A stretch of 64,000 nucleotides of DNA, from NCBI GenBank assembly GCA_024734555.1, contig JANPWX010019233.1, positions 373,183 through 437,182 on the forward strand, read 5' to 3'. This stretch comes from Trochalopteron elliotii (taxonomy: Eukaryota > Chordata > Aves > Passeriformes > Leiothrichidae). This document shows, piece by piece, positions 49,986 to 62,625 of this stretch. Position numbers and translations under genes: made by a program. The number at the start of each line of letters is the position of its first letter. Position 1 is the first letter of the stretch. The notes under the pieces were generated by a model that worked only from the letters and a program-made list of their open reading frames with translations, was not told where the DNA came from and did not search any database.

Positions 49986-52900
49986 TGACAGAAGCATCCA
50001 GAATTTCCTTTTGCCAGAAATACAGGTAATGTAACAAGGTTTAAGTCAAGAGTGACATCCAGTGGTCAGACCCACTTTATTTCTAACTTTTCAATCCTCT
50101 GGGCAAGCAGCAGTAATCCAAGTATAGACTAGACTAATTTAGTCCCCCTTTTTTTTTTCTCAGCATCTTCTGTGGAAACACAGATCTTGAAAAATGTGTG
50201 TTGCTCAAAAAACTGTTCAGTGTCTATGAAATCATTTTGGCATCAGGACTGCTTTGAAATTCTTTGGTTGCAATTATTGCTTTATGTCTCTGCTGATTAT
50301 AATTTATAGATTGTATTTTTGGATTGATGATTAAAGCCTCACAGGGCTAAGATCCTTTTACTGGCTGACTCAGACCTGCTGAAAGCCTGCAGAATGAGAT
50401 GTGTAAGTGTGTGTCTGTGCACATCTTTATGTGCATATTCTAGTAGTGGTCTTTAATGCTTTGCTCTTTCCATTTTATTAGACACTTCAGTAGAAAAATT
50501 CCTCTAAGAGGTACTGAAACATGTGACCACATCTGTCCACAATAAATCCACTCTGCTGTGAGCATAGTGTCTAAACTCTTTGAGGAGTGTCTCATGGAAT
50601 GGCCCTCCATAGAATTGAAATACAATTCTGTCAAACAGTCTATTTATTCCTTTGACTGCCATTAGATGCTACTTTCTTTTAATCAGATCTAGTTGTTGCC
50701 ATGTGTGTCTTCTAACGCCACAGTGGTTTTACCCTTATCGAAAGAGGCAAATCTCCACAGATCACATACATAGCAAAACCTGCTTATCAATTAATGTTAA
50801 AATCAGGCAAAGTGATGACAACAGGGGAATAGAGGGGGAACAGGACTTATAATAAATGCTGTGTTACACGTGGATAATAATCTTGTATCTCTTGGGATTA
50901 AACTGATGTTGGAAAAAATGTAAATGGGAAATGTGCATGGGAAGAGAAGAAACTCTCATAGAGGTGAAAAATAGGAACTCTGGTGTGTTTGGAACAAGAG
51001 AAAAGCTGACATTGTCTCTCTCAAAGAAACATCACCAATCTGTGTATTCTTAATATGACAGTTACATTTCATGCCTTTTTATTCTTTGTCCCACAGCTGC
51101 TAATTAAAGTGTAAATTGCTGCCTGTTACCAGGCTGACCCTACAAACTCACCTGATGTGTATTCCTGTTAAAGAAACTATTTGTCAAGTTTATAATCCAC
51201 TTTATATCTAATCAATATTAGATTAGATTAACTAGGTCTGGACTAAAAGATAACTGAGTCAAATTATCTAAATAAGCTATTTTATTTTAGCAACTGGTCT
51301 GAATTGAAATTACATTTTAGATGTCATTGACATATGAATTGAAAAGATGAAGGATATATCTGTTTGAGATATTACTTTCCTAAAAAACTACTGTTTTAAT
51401 TAGCTATATAGAAAAGCATTCTTCTAGGCAGGACTAGCAGATAAATAGAAGAAATTTAGTTTTTACTGTAGTGATGAAATCAAACATCATATAAACAGAA
51501 TTCTAAGCTTGGACACCTATATTACTAATGTATCTAAATTCATATTCAGAGTGTACAGTTAAGGTATTTGTTTAGCTTATTTTTGTTTCTTATAGTTCTT
51601 ATATTTCTTATAGTTCTATGGAGATTGTAACTTTTTTTTTTTTCCAATTCCATTTAAAGGAAATTATTTTTGGTTATCTTCAGAACAGCTAGAGGGTCAA
51701 TTTTCTTTTCCTGTTTTGGGTGAGCTGCCTTTTTGGCAAGGCAAGCAATGGCTCTTGCAAATTAATTTTGAATATAAAATTTGTGTGTCTGTTGGTTTAT
51801 TGTCTTTTGAACCAGTAAAATGATTCACAGTAGTTATAACAAAAATTATTGCCTTGCATATGGTGCATTAAAATAATAGATCCATATTTCTGGGCATGCT
51901 TTACCAGTTATTTCCTCTTACATGTATGCCTAGAAAAATCAGTGCCCTTATTTTTGGAGGGAGCTAATGCCCTCAGGAGAGTATAAAAAACAATTTTAGT
52001 CTGCTGTTTTTGTCATACAGAAAATTGAAAAACATCACATGGTAAGCAGTGATTATTATTTCTGACTGCAAGCCCCATCTAATCTTCCAGACTAAAATTT
52101 TTCTCATTGCATTTTGTGGCAAAATAGTCATGTTTCATTTAAGGCAGTAATAATGTAAGCCTAATAATTGCCTTGACAGAAATGTAGTGTTGCATGCAAT
52201 ATTCTGTGTTCGTAGAAAACGTTTTATCCTGAAAAATGTCGGTGCATTTTCCAAACTAAGTATGTACTAAGGCTATATTCATCAGAGGAGGGGGAAAATA
52301 CCCATCATTTGTCATTACTAGCACAAATCAAAAGTCACTACAGCTATGCAAAACATGTAGGGTCTTTTCACTGAAGGTGATGACACAAAACTACACATTA
52401 TGGCATGTTGCATAGCCGAGGAAGTGAAGTTTGACTTAGGAGTGCTAAGTAAATAAAATGTGAATAAATAAATTAAAAAGTACATAATAGATATTTTTAA
52501 TGTTTGGTATGAGTAGACATAGGATTTCATGGTGAGACTAGTAATTCCATGATTAAGGTAAGCAAGGATGTTAGTTATGCACAATGTGAACTCAACATTC
52601 TTTGGGCTGAATATTAGGCATTGAAAAACAGTGGGATATATTGAAAGCCTTCCTTTCTAGAACTGAAGTTGTCTTTCACCATCAATTAAAGGGGCTTAAA
52701 AATTCAAGCTGAAGTACAGGTAAATAATTGCACTGGTGAGCAAGTTGTTATTGTTTTCAATGCAAAAAATAGCAATCCAGGCAAAGTTTGAATTTAAAGG
52801 TATCCCTTACTTCACTTGGTATGTGCAAAATACAGAAGGCAAAGTGTAACTGCATGGACATGCAAAGTTTCCCTTTATGGAGCTGAAACTCCTCAGGTTC

Positions 52901-53517
52901 CACATGCTTGTTTTTCCTTTAAGCCTCGAAAGGAATAAACATGCCCCTCCTTTTTAGCTTGTTCACTTCTGCACTAGTCCCGTCTTTGCCTGCCTGAAGT
53001 CCTCATGTAACAGCCTCCTCCAGTACATTTCTAGCACTGTTAATTTTATAGTTGATTTTACTTCTCCAGTGACTTTCTAATCTCACTTCAGCTTCCATAA
53101 CCACACTCCAGTGGCTTCTCAGAGATAGCTGTTGTTTGTTTGAACAACAAAAAAGCTGTTCTCTTTTCTTCATTATTCATCTAAAGGCATTTGAGTTGTG
53201 TTTCTGTGAGTGTAGAGTGTGGAGATGCTGGTTTCTTAAGGCTCAAATCACTTAAGTCATGAGCTTATATAAAAGTGGGGGAGGAATAAAGAGACCATTG
53301 TGTGTTGGATAAGCTTAAATTGTAGAACCAATTGTCTCCTGCCAAATATTTAGGAACTGTCAGGATGGGATCCTTCAATGGACTTCAGTGGTAACTGAGA
53401 GTCTGCTCTATACATCCCTACTTGCATGCATTGCATGGTGCAGTAGGGATTGAAGATGGAGAGATAAAATAATCACTCATTCATTAGGACCAAAATGAAA
53501 TATTGTTATCATCTAGC
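49986..53517 (+). other. Intron sequence, nothing recognised
   Basis: AT-rich. A 7-bp inverted repeat ATCTAAT/ATTAGAT with a 4-base spacer lies at about 51206-51223, and a small TTTCTTATAGTTC duplication lies at about 51588-51616. No gene was found. Confidence 0.55.
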
Positions 53518-54612
53518 TGTATTAGGTTTGGATGGGAAGATTTTTATAGCAGGGCAGTCAATGGGGTGGCTGCTGTGAGAGGATGCTGGAAGCTTTCCCC
53601 ATGTGCCCTGGAGTGAGTGCCAACTGGCTCCAAGACAGACCCACCACTAGCCAAGGCCGGGCCCATCAGCAACAGTAGTACCACCTCTGGGATAATGTAT
53701 TTAAGAAGAAAAAGTATGGCAGTGCAACAGCAACCAGAGGAGAGGAATGAGAATACCGAGGGGAAAGAACTCTGCAGACACCCAGGTCAGTGGACAAGGA
53801 CAGACAGATATTCCCCTGCAGCCTGTGGGGCAGACCATGGTGAGGCAGCTGGTCTTCTGCAGCCATGGAGGTCCATGGTGAAGTCCATATCCTACTGTAG
53901 CCATGGAGGACTCACACTGGAGCAGCAGGGTGCCTCAAGAAGGCTGGGATCCTGTGCAAGGCTCATGCTGGAGCAAGCTCCTGTCAGGACCTGTGGTCCT
54001 GCAGAGAGAGGAGTCCCTGCTGGAATAGGTTCCCTGGTAGGACCTGTGACCGCATGGTTCAACCACGTGCAGGTTGTGCCTGAAGGACTGACTCCATGGG
54101 AGGAGACCCACACTGGGGCAGATTGGGAAAAACTGCAGCCCATGGGAAGGACTGCAGTCCATGAGAAGTTCATGGAGGACTGTCTCCTGTGGGAGGAATC
54201 CCATGCTGGAGCAGGGGAGGAGTATGAGGAGCCCTCCCCCTGAAGAGGAAGGAGCAGCAGACATGTGATGAGGTGACCACAGCCCTTTCCATGGCTCTTA
54301 GTGCCACTGGGGGCAGGAGGCAGAATAAACTAGGAGTGAAATTTAGCCTGGGACGAAAGGAAGGGTGGGGGGAAGGTTTTTGAAGTTTTATTTTTAATTC
54401 TCATTACCCTGCTCTGGTTTGAGTAAATACATTCAGTTAATTTCCCCAAGCTGAGTCTGTTTTGCCCCAGTGGTAATTGATGACTGATCCTCCTGGTCTT
54501 TGTCTTGTCCCATGAGCCTTTTGTTACATTCTTCCTCTCCTGCCCAGCTGAGGAGGGGAGTGACAGAGCAGGTTTGGTGGGCACTTGGCTTCCAGCCAGG
54601 GCTAAACCATCA
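53518..54612 (+). mobile_element. ERVL-type avian solo LTR, plus strand
   Basis: A well-preserved example of a common avian LTR, about 1.1 kb. It opens near TGTATTAGGTTTGG, passes through a TATA-like GTATTTAAG at about 53698, a middle part made of degenerate repeats built on CATGGAGGTCCATGGT and GGAGGAATCCCATGCTGGAG, then CCAAGCTGAGTCTGTTTTGC, and ends TTCCAGCCAGGGCTAAACCATCA. A TATTA occurs at both edges (53520-53524 and 54613-54617) and may be the 5-bp target duplication, which would mean the first few LTR bases are lost or altered. The 208-codon open frame at 53617-54243 is an incidental reading of the LTR with no retroviral domain. No internal retroviral genes are attached. Confidence 0.88.
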
Positions 54613-54617
54613 TATTA

Positions 54618-56496
54618 GCAAAAAAGGAAAACAGAGCGTATTTCTGACACATTCTTTGTACAATATTGCTGAAGGCCCTGGATAGATGCCTACTCTTCTC
54701 CTAAGGAGAAGTTATTTATGTCTGAGCTTATATTAGACAGCAGAAAAAAAGAAAGCAAATCACTGCATTTGCTAGCTAGTTCCTCCATACAAATAAAGAA
54801 GAATTAAATATTAAGAGTTAAATTAGTTGTTAAATAAAAAGAGAGAGTTCCATTCTGAAACAGTTAATCAGGGTTAATATTACTTTCAAAAAAATCAGAA
54901 GTGTGGTCTGGAGTCCTCTTAATTACTCTCTCTCTGAAATACACATATGCTAGTCACAAGAAACCTTACATTGTAGTAATTTTATGTCAGATTAAGGATT
55001 AAGGCAGAGAAGAGGCATAATCAAAGGCTGTAGTTCTTATGACCTAGAGAATGGATGAGAGACAGTGCATAGCTTTTGTTCCACTCATTAATTTGATATA
55101 ATTAGTTACTACAAATTAAAAAAGAAATCACTACAATAGCATCTTACATCTAAAATGAGTTATTCAATGTGGGGGGTGTGCAGCCACCATTTAAAAAAAT
55201 GATCAAATTTTAAGGACAGACTTATCACAATTGTCAATAAACTTCCAGCACTTCTGCTGTAAAATTATTTCCTTTCATCAATAGTATTTCTACTGGAAAT
55301 CTCTGAGTAACATCAAGAGGGTAAGCAGTGTTTAGTAAAAATGAAAATTAAGATTAATGATTTGTACTGAAAAGAAGATTAGTGTGGTGATATTGCAGAT
55401 ATTTAAAGTGTTGCCTTGCATATACAGATAAATAAATTACCTCTCTTCCTTCTGGTTTAATCGTTTTAGATCCATCTGAGATAACAGCATGTTATTTGTT
55501 TTGGTGTTATTACACTGATCTCATTGTGACTGCTGTTATTTACCAGTTTTATTTTGGCTCTGGAGGTAATGGATATTATCATAGAAAATGCTTTCTCTGG
55601 GCATAGGTGTCTCATCAGTTAATACAGGTGTGAATCCTTTGAAGGAGATCTGATCCAGCTATACTCTTTTCAGAATCAGTTTCACCCTTCTTTATCACCA
55701 TGAGTAGGCAGTCTGCCGAGGTCCTTGTAACCTGGTGATAATGACAGTGTTAAAGCCAGAACACACCCTGCAGTGATTACACCACTGTTGGCTACTGCTT
55801 TGCCCCTTTGTGGCCAGGCTCACCTGATCCCTTCATGCAAGCACAAGACCCCTTTGATGTATCTCTTCCATATTTGCTACCCATCAGTGCACAAATGTGT
55901 AACTACTGAAGCTGGATGCAAATGAGCACTGAGATGTTTATTGTTACTGAAAACGAAAGTAGAGAGTGCACAATGAAGTTAAATAGATCAGTTCGGTCAT
56001 GGAGAAGTAAACGTTGCATTCAAAGCCAGACTTTGTCTTTTTATATAGCATTTTTGTATAGCATTTTTGAGTAAAGTAAGTTGGGATTTTGCTTGTTTTA
56101 TTAAAAAAAAGTTTTAATGGGGGAATTATTTCATATTTCTTTCATTCTATTTTCTTCAAGAAACACTCAAGACATTCTTTTCCAAAATTTCTTCTATGGA
56201 ATAAAAAATAAGAATAATGCATACATTTTAAATTGACTTTGGGACCCTGAAATACAGTCACACTGGCCATGGTACCACCTGGTACTGCTGAAGCAGGATC
56301 CACAGCACATGAGTCATGTGTTGAAGCTAGATCCCCTCAAATTTAAATGTTTTATTTGGCATAGTTTTCAGATTCTTTAGGCTATTTTATGCATAAATTC
56401 TTGTAGTAGGATCGTTCACCGGTTGTGTCAGAATTCATTGACAGTGCTGAATTTATGGTGCACATTTCTTGTGTTGCTAAAAGCTCTGAAGTAATT
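54618..56496 (+). other. Intron sequence, nothing recognised
   Basis: AT-rich; no repeat family or exon was identified. A direct repeat TATAGCATTTTTG occurs at about 56045-56072. Confidence 0.55.
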
Positions 56497-56793
56497 CCTC
56501 CCTCCCTCCCTCCCTCCCTCCCTCCCTCCCTCCCTCCCTCCCTTCCTTCCTTCCTTCCTTCCTTCCTTCCTTCCTTCCTTCCTTCCTTCCTTCCTTCCTT
56601 CCTTCCTTCCTTCCTTCCTTCCTTCCTTCCTTCCTTCCTTCCTTCCTTCCTTCCTTCCTTCCTTCCTTCCTTCCTTCCTTCCTTCCTTCCCTCCTTCCCT
56701 CCTTCCCTCCTTCCCTCCTTCCCTCCTTCCCTCCTTCCTTCCTTCCCTCCTTCCTTCCCTCCTTCCTTCCCTCCCTCACGCCCTTCCTTCCTA
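56497..56793. repeat. Compound polypyrimidine microsatellite
   Basis: About 297 bp of pure C/T on the plus strand in three zones: (CCCT)n up to about 56541, pure (CCTT)n to about 56690, then a compound zone mixing CCTT and CCCT, ending in CTATTTCTGG. The single break is CACG at about 56777. The predicted proteins of repeated PSFL or EGRK units on either strand are artefacts. Length may be imprecise in the assembly. Confidence 0.97.
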
Positions 56794-58384
56794 TTTCTGG
56801 GTTGTGGAGGAATTTTGAAGGTGTGTATGTCAATGGCTCTTTACAAATCCATGTTTTATGACTTTCACTACTTCGTGAAGTCAGAAGGAAACAATCCTTT
56901 TCAAAAAAGATGTGATGCATTCAGGAGGTATCTTCTTCCTAACAGTGCAGTTTGTTTAGCACACACCATATTGGCACATGCAGGTGTTCTCAAGAATGTA
57001 TGGTGCTAGACAGAAAGGCTACACTTGAAGAAACCAATAGAAATGGGAGTGAGGCTATTCACTCACCTGGCCAGCAGTTCAGTCTCTCTGGTTTGCCCCT
57101 TATTGTCTTCTGAACTCTTCTTAATCAAAAGGGACACTATGAGAAGTGAATGATCTCCTTCAAAAAAGCCCTTTACTTTTTCTTAGCTTGTTCTTAGCTA
57201 TTTTAGAGCTCAGAATTAATTATTGCCAGATGGTAAGGCTTTTAGGAGCAATACAGGTCCAAGCCTCTCTTATGCTTCCATGAAGTATTTTGGTATGAAA
57301 ACACCCCAGTTAAGGGACTGGTTGCTGTGGTCAGTCCCACAGTTTACAGGGTGTTGTAACAACTGCTCAGGTGAAATAGGCAAAAAACTCTAAGCAGTAA
57401 GATTATATGAAAAACTGACTTAGAGCTAAAGAACAGAACACAAATCAGCAACCACAGTAAGTTGAAGGAGAAAATGAGATGTATGTACAGAGACCCCTTG
57501 GGGAGAGTCAGAACCAGCATCAAGATCTCTTGATTTCTGCAGCACTGTGCTAATTGGCTTTGAATGTCTGCAGGAAGTATATTCTGTGTGAGAATGATAA
57601 GCAGCAGCAGTTACAAAAGGAAGAGATACTAAAAGTAGGACAACTATAAAATTATTTTACTTTATAGATCCCTCAAGCTTGCGATAGACAGCAGTTTAAA
57701 GGGTCAGTCAGGAGCATCTTCAAGAGCAGTGTGGTTTAGATAATTTTGCTTAGAGACATTCATGGTCTCTTTCATTAAATTATAATTTTATTAATCTTTG
57801 AACTCATCTGTCTTTAATTATTTCCTTTAACGTACTGTTAATGTACTGTTAACGTCCTTTAACTATCAAAGTGGTGTACAGTTTAAATAATACTAGCTGA
57901 AGGAGATTTTTACACTTGCAGTGAAATTATTAATTCTTAATTGCTTTTATGAGAAATAGGGAATTACCATCCCATTATATCTCAACAATGTTCACAATAA
58001 TATTTTTGGGGTTTATCTTTTTTTTCCTCTCCCCCCTTTATTTGGGGGAACTGTCTTGTCTCCTCTACTAGGTAGTAGTATAAAAATATTTCATACCTGT
58101 AGTCATCTTTGTTGTCATTCCCTATTTTTTATTATTATAGTATATATTTCTTAAAATTTACAAATTAGAGCTATATAACTTTTTTATGTTTTGCACTCAG
58201 ATTCTTTCCTAATGACTTGTAAGATTCTATTTGACTTGCTGATGATACTTGTTTTCTGGAAAGACTGAGTCAGAGGCCATACTTGTGCTCTCTATCTTAC
58301 TACCAATTTATTCAATGTTGCAGGACGTGTCTATTCCCTAGATGCCTTTAGGAACTGTGTGTTCAAAATAATTCTTTGTGATGT
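56794..58384 (+). other. Intron sequence, nothing recognised
   Basis: AT-rich with short chance frames. A small tandem built on ACTGTTAAxGT lies at about 57833-57855. Confidence 0.55.
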
Positions 58385-58545
58385 AGCATCGCATTTACAG
58401 GTCATTTCACAGTAGGTTTCACAGTGCCTGTAACCTTTCCCACATTGTGGGGTCTGCTTAATACCTCGACACTGGTGGATGCGGACTCCCTTCCAATACG
58501 TGATGGCTTCACAGCAGACTTCCCACGATATTCCTAGACACTATC
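58385..58545. other. CpG-containing island open on both strands, origin unknown
   Basis: A 160-bp patch with six or more CpG sites (TCGACA, GCGGAC, TACGTG and CACGAT among them) in an intron that is otherwise CpG-poor. Plus- and minus-strand frames both stay open for more than 50 codons, and the minus-strand reading is rich in cysteine (nine Cys, one CC pair). There is no start codon at the head of either frame and no clear splice signal, and I recognise neither product. It may be an old inserted fragment or a conserved non-coding element. Confidence 0.35.
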
Positions 58546-60820
58546 TGCTCACTGAATTTGTCACAGAACTCTACCATATTTTTGAAACATTTTCATCTGC
58601 AGAGCTGTATTGACTACTCTCCAATAGAGTGTCTTCATCCTTTTGCTTTCTGTGTTTCACCATTATACTTTCCACCAGTTGCCTTGGTACCGATCACAAA
58701 CACACCAGCCTTGGCTTTTCATGTAATTGCCAGGCATGATTTTGTAAACTTCTGTTGTTAGCACTGGGCCAGGATTTTCCTCTCTGATCATTCTGTCAGA
58801 GAGGCTGAGGGTACCAGTTCATCATATATATTTAATTGAAACACAATCAGATATGATATATGCAAGGTGTTTGTTTTACTAGAGTAAATACTTATTTATT
58901 GTGATTTATTTCCTTTGGCTGTATTAGTTGTCAGTATTGTTTCATTAATTATTGTTGCATCAAATGCCACAGTAGCCAACAATTCACAGTCTACACCTCC
59001 CTCTCAATATGACACATGGATGTTTCTTATTAAAAAAAAATCAGAAATGCAAATTAGAATTTTCTCTGCTTGTTTAGTAACAGCAGTGTTTTACATGAAA
59101 ACCTTTGGCTTGTTAATAGACAGGAGATAACATAAAGATAAGAGCATTTCCAGAAGGTTGGGATGCAACTTTTTAATGAAGGAAGCAGCAGTATGCATGT
59201 TACATGGGATTGTCTTTAAATATTGCCATAACAAAGTTCGAGGGTTTTGCAGAGATTCAGTTAATCTTTCTTTAATAACTTTGCAACTCTAGGTGTTTGA
59301 TAACACCTATGACATGTCAAATGCTTACTGTATAATGCACAACCATTTTTTCAGCTGTAGATACTGCAGATTTTAATGGCAGAAAAGTTGTCAAGTACAT
59401 TTCTTCAAAACTCTGATTAATATTTTATTTTCATGGATTTTGTTTTCTACATTTGTATATTTGGCACATACTCATAGCTAGTATACAAAGTAAGTGGCTG
59501 CATCTGCTTCAGCGAATTTTAGCAGGAATAAAGCCAGGTTCTGAAATTGCAAGGCAGCATCTCTGATTTTAGGTAAAACCTGAACATTTTATTCCTTATG
59601 GTTGTGGTGACAAGACCCTGAAGAGTACTTGTCAAAAGACTATAGTCTTCTCAGTATCAGGACCCAGGTTTTTCTCAGAAAAAATTATGAACTTTCAATC
59701 TGCTGCAGTGAATACTTGTGAATTACAGTGGCCCCCTTAATTTGGTTAGTTAACAGGGGAATTTGAATTGTCTCCATGATGTTTGGCATTTAATTCTAGA
59801 GAATCTTTTTCTTCAAATAGTAGGAGGACTTGCAGAGAAGGAATTTCCATGTCATAGGAGAGGACTATTAAGTAGTTGTCCTGATCTTTGGATGTTATTC
59901 CTGTTACATCTTTTGTAATTGGCACAAGTTTCTACATAGAAAATAGAGTTTTACAAAGATCCACAATAAGTATAGAAACCAATTGTTTATCTTGTTAATT
60001 TTATTGTAACAGATACTTGCTACACTTTCTAATTTCAGTTTGTTTTGTAGTATCATGTTTTACATTTTTGTAATGATCTTTAAGCAGCCTTTTTCTTACA
60101 TCTCTTCCTGTTTTAGATATAGTACTCCTTTGTTTCTTTTCACTCTTCCTCTCAAGAATCACCTACTGTAGCACAGTTTACATGAACGCTTTTTATCCAT
60201 GAATCTGAAATTAAATGTGTGTAGCATTGTTACAGCTTGTGCAGCCACTGGGCTATGGTGGTGTTTCTGTGCTGACATCTAAATGCTTTAATGGTAAGTC
60301 TTAAATGTAGAAAGCCCCAACTGTTTTCAAACCCTGAGTCCTAAAAAGCAACTTCTCTCTGCATGGAATACCAGTGCACTTTCAGTCAGTATAGAGATTA
60401 AGCAATTTTCACTTTTATTTAAAAAAGAAGTATAGAAGATCCGTGTCTCTGAAATCTCTGAAATTATAGTGCTTCCAGGGGTCTTCAGGTACAAAAATGG
60501 TGAAAGCTGTTGAGCAAAAGTTATCCTTTCTCCCTTACTGGTGCAACAGTTATTTGAGATGGCTCAGTTGAGTCTGATGACTAACTAATTGATATCATTT
60601 TATCCTGTTCTTAGCTCAGGGTCTTGCAAGGCTAACTCAGCATTCTCTACAAGCTCAGTCAGGTCAAATCTTCTGTGGGGAGGCACCATCTACAGATGGG
60701 GAAGAGGGATTTTGTGCTCTGGCCTGAAGGATGGTTGGTTTGGGCACAGTCAAGGTGAAGAATCTAAACTGTGTTAGATCAGACAGAGCTGGGAAATGAA
60801 GCCTATGTATAGAATGGCGC

Positions 60821-60987
60821 CTTTTTGGTGTTTGTTGGCTTTGGTTTGTTGGGTTTTTTTACCGGCCGTTTTGTTTGGGTTTTGTTTGGCATGTTTTTGG
60901 TTGGTTTTTTGTTTGTTTATTTGTTTTGGTTTGCTTTTTATTGGTGATGGTGGTTTTTTGAGGGCTTTTTGTGCTTTTTTGGACAGG
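60821..60987. repeat. Long G/T-rich tract
   Basis: About 165 bp dominated by TTTGG/TTTTG units, interrupted by ACCGGCCG near 60861. It produces a false hydrophobic frame. Confidence 0.8.
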
Positions 60988-62590
60988 GGGAGCGATTGGG
61001 GGGGTCACAGCAGAACAATATCAGTAAATTTTCAATATTTTCTAAAAATTATTATCTGCAGTCCCATATCTAATTTTCTGAGGCAATGCATGTTTGTAAC
61101 ACATACTGACTAACTGTTTGAGAATATGTTTTTCAAAAACTGATTTTTAAGTTTTAAACTTTGTTCTTCAGAAAATAACATGCTAATTCATTATTAATGC
61201 CTGAACATAAACACTTTAATCTCTCAGATCTGCAAAGCCCACAAAAAACCAATAGGATTGTTGAATTATGTGTTCTATTTCCCTGGGTTTTTTTCCTTCC
61301 CTACCCCCACCTCTATTTCTACTGCATCTTCATCCTGATGCATTTTACTCACTGTATCTCTGTTCATTGAGTGTATAAATTCACCTTTCACTCTCTCTCT
61401 TTCATTTGCAAACAACATAATCTGTCTCCTTGACCCTGACCCCACATGCAAATACAGCTCATTCATTGGAGTCTTCCTCTTGAAGTGTATGAGGCAGGCC
61501 TTTGGAGCAGTGGAGTAACTCCCATTTGATCTTTTTCCTCTGATCAACCTGTACACTTGCAGCTCAGCTGCAGAGTCCTCAGATCTTCCAGCCCGTTGAG
61601 ACACAGGGCTTTCCCTTGAAGTGTGCAAATGACTCAATATATACAGGAAATTCACTTAGGTATTTTACAGTGACTTATTAACATCCACACTGCAAAATCC
61701 ACACATTCAATCCTCCAGTTCCTATAATCCTTCCCAGCAAAACACATGTGGTCGACCAATGATATTTTTCTGGGTGGCAGTCATAATAACAATCCCTTAC
61801 CTTTTAGGAGATCAGTTTTTAATAGAAGCCCAGCATATAGTTACACAAGGTGTTCAAGTTTCTATATTTCATCTGAGAAGATTAGTTTCTAATCCAGACT
61901 ATTGAAAAAAAATGCATTTAGGGATTATTTCCATTATTTTAAGTTAGTTGCAAGGTTTGAGTGTCTGATAGTATTTTAATCATGTCTCAAGAGGTGATTC
62001 AATGCAGGTACTCAGTCCAGGTTTAGTTTGTTAAATCATTCGCTCGCTTCTTAGAAGGAATGAGGATGTAATGAAGAGCAACTCTGCCCTTTCAACACCC
62101 CCTTATGTCAGAAAAGCAACAGAGAGCAGTAAATAAATCTGAGTTCTGACACCATTTCCTGAAAGAAAATCTTGTGATTGGTACCAGAAATTGCAATACA
62201 TGTGAACTGGCAACCTTCTGTAAACTTACATGGCACCCACTTGTACTTTCATTACTTTTCATTTCAGAAATCATTGACTTTTCTCTCACTTACATGAACA
62301 ATTAGCTCTTATAAAGAACACACGTGAATTTCAGATTTCTGTCCAAATAAATTCACATAATATGTATTACAAGATTTATGATAAATTTAGCAAAACGTGA
62401 TACCAGTAACTCCATCTATTTAGACAGAGACTTCAGAGGTAAAACGAAATCTTTCTAACATTTTTTTCAGGTGATCATGTCTTGACTGATGTTATGCATG
62501 TAGAGGTAGAGTTCTAATGGTTTTATGCATCCTTTAATACACGTATGTGAATAAGAATTTGAAATAATCAGGGGTATAATCTGTGTTGTT

Positions 62591-62625
62591 ACAAAAAAAA
62601 AAACAAATGAAACAAGACAAAACAG
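62591..62625. repeat. A/C-rich low-complexity tract
   Basis: An A11 run, then ACAAATGAAACAAGAC-type sequence. It resembles the other A/C tracts. Confidence 0.65.

Noticed and set aside
53617..54243. A 208-codon plus-strand open frame
   Set aside because: It lies wholly inside an avian ERVL-type solo LTR and shows no protein domain.
56425..57009. Long open frames (194 and 147 codons) on both strands
   Set aside because: They are translations of the tetranucleotide microsatellite, giving PSFL or EGRK repeats.
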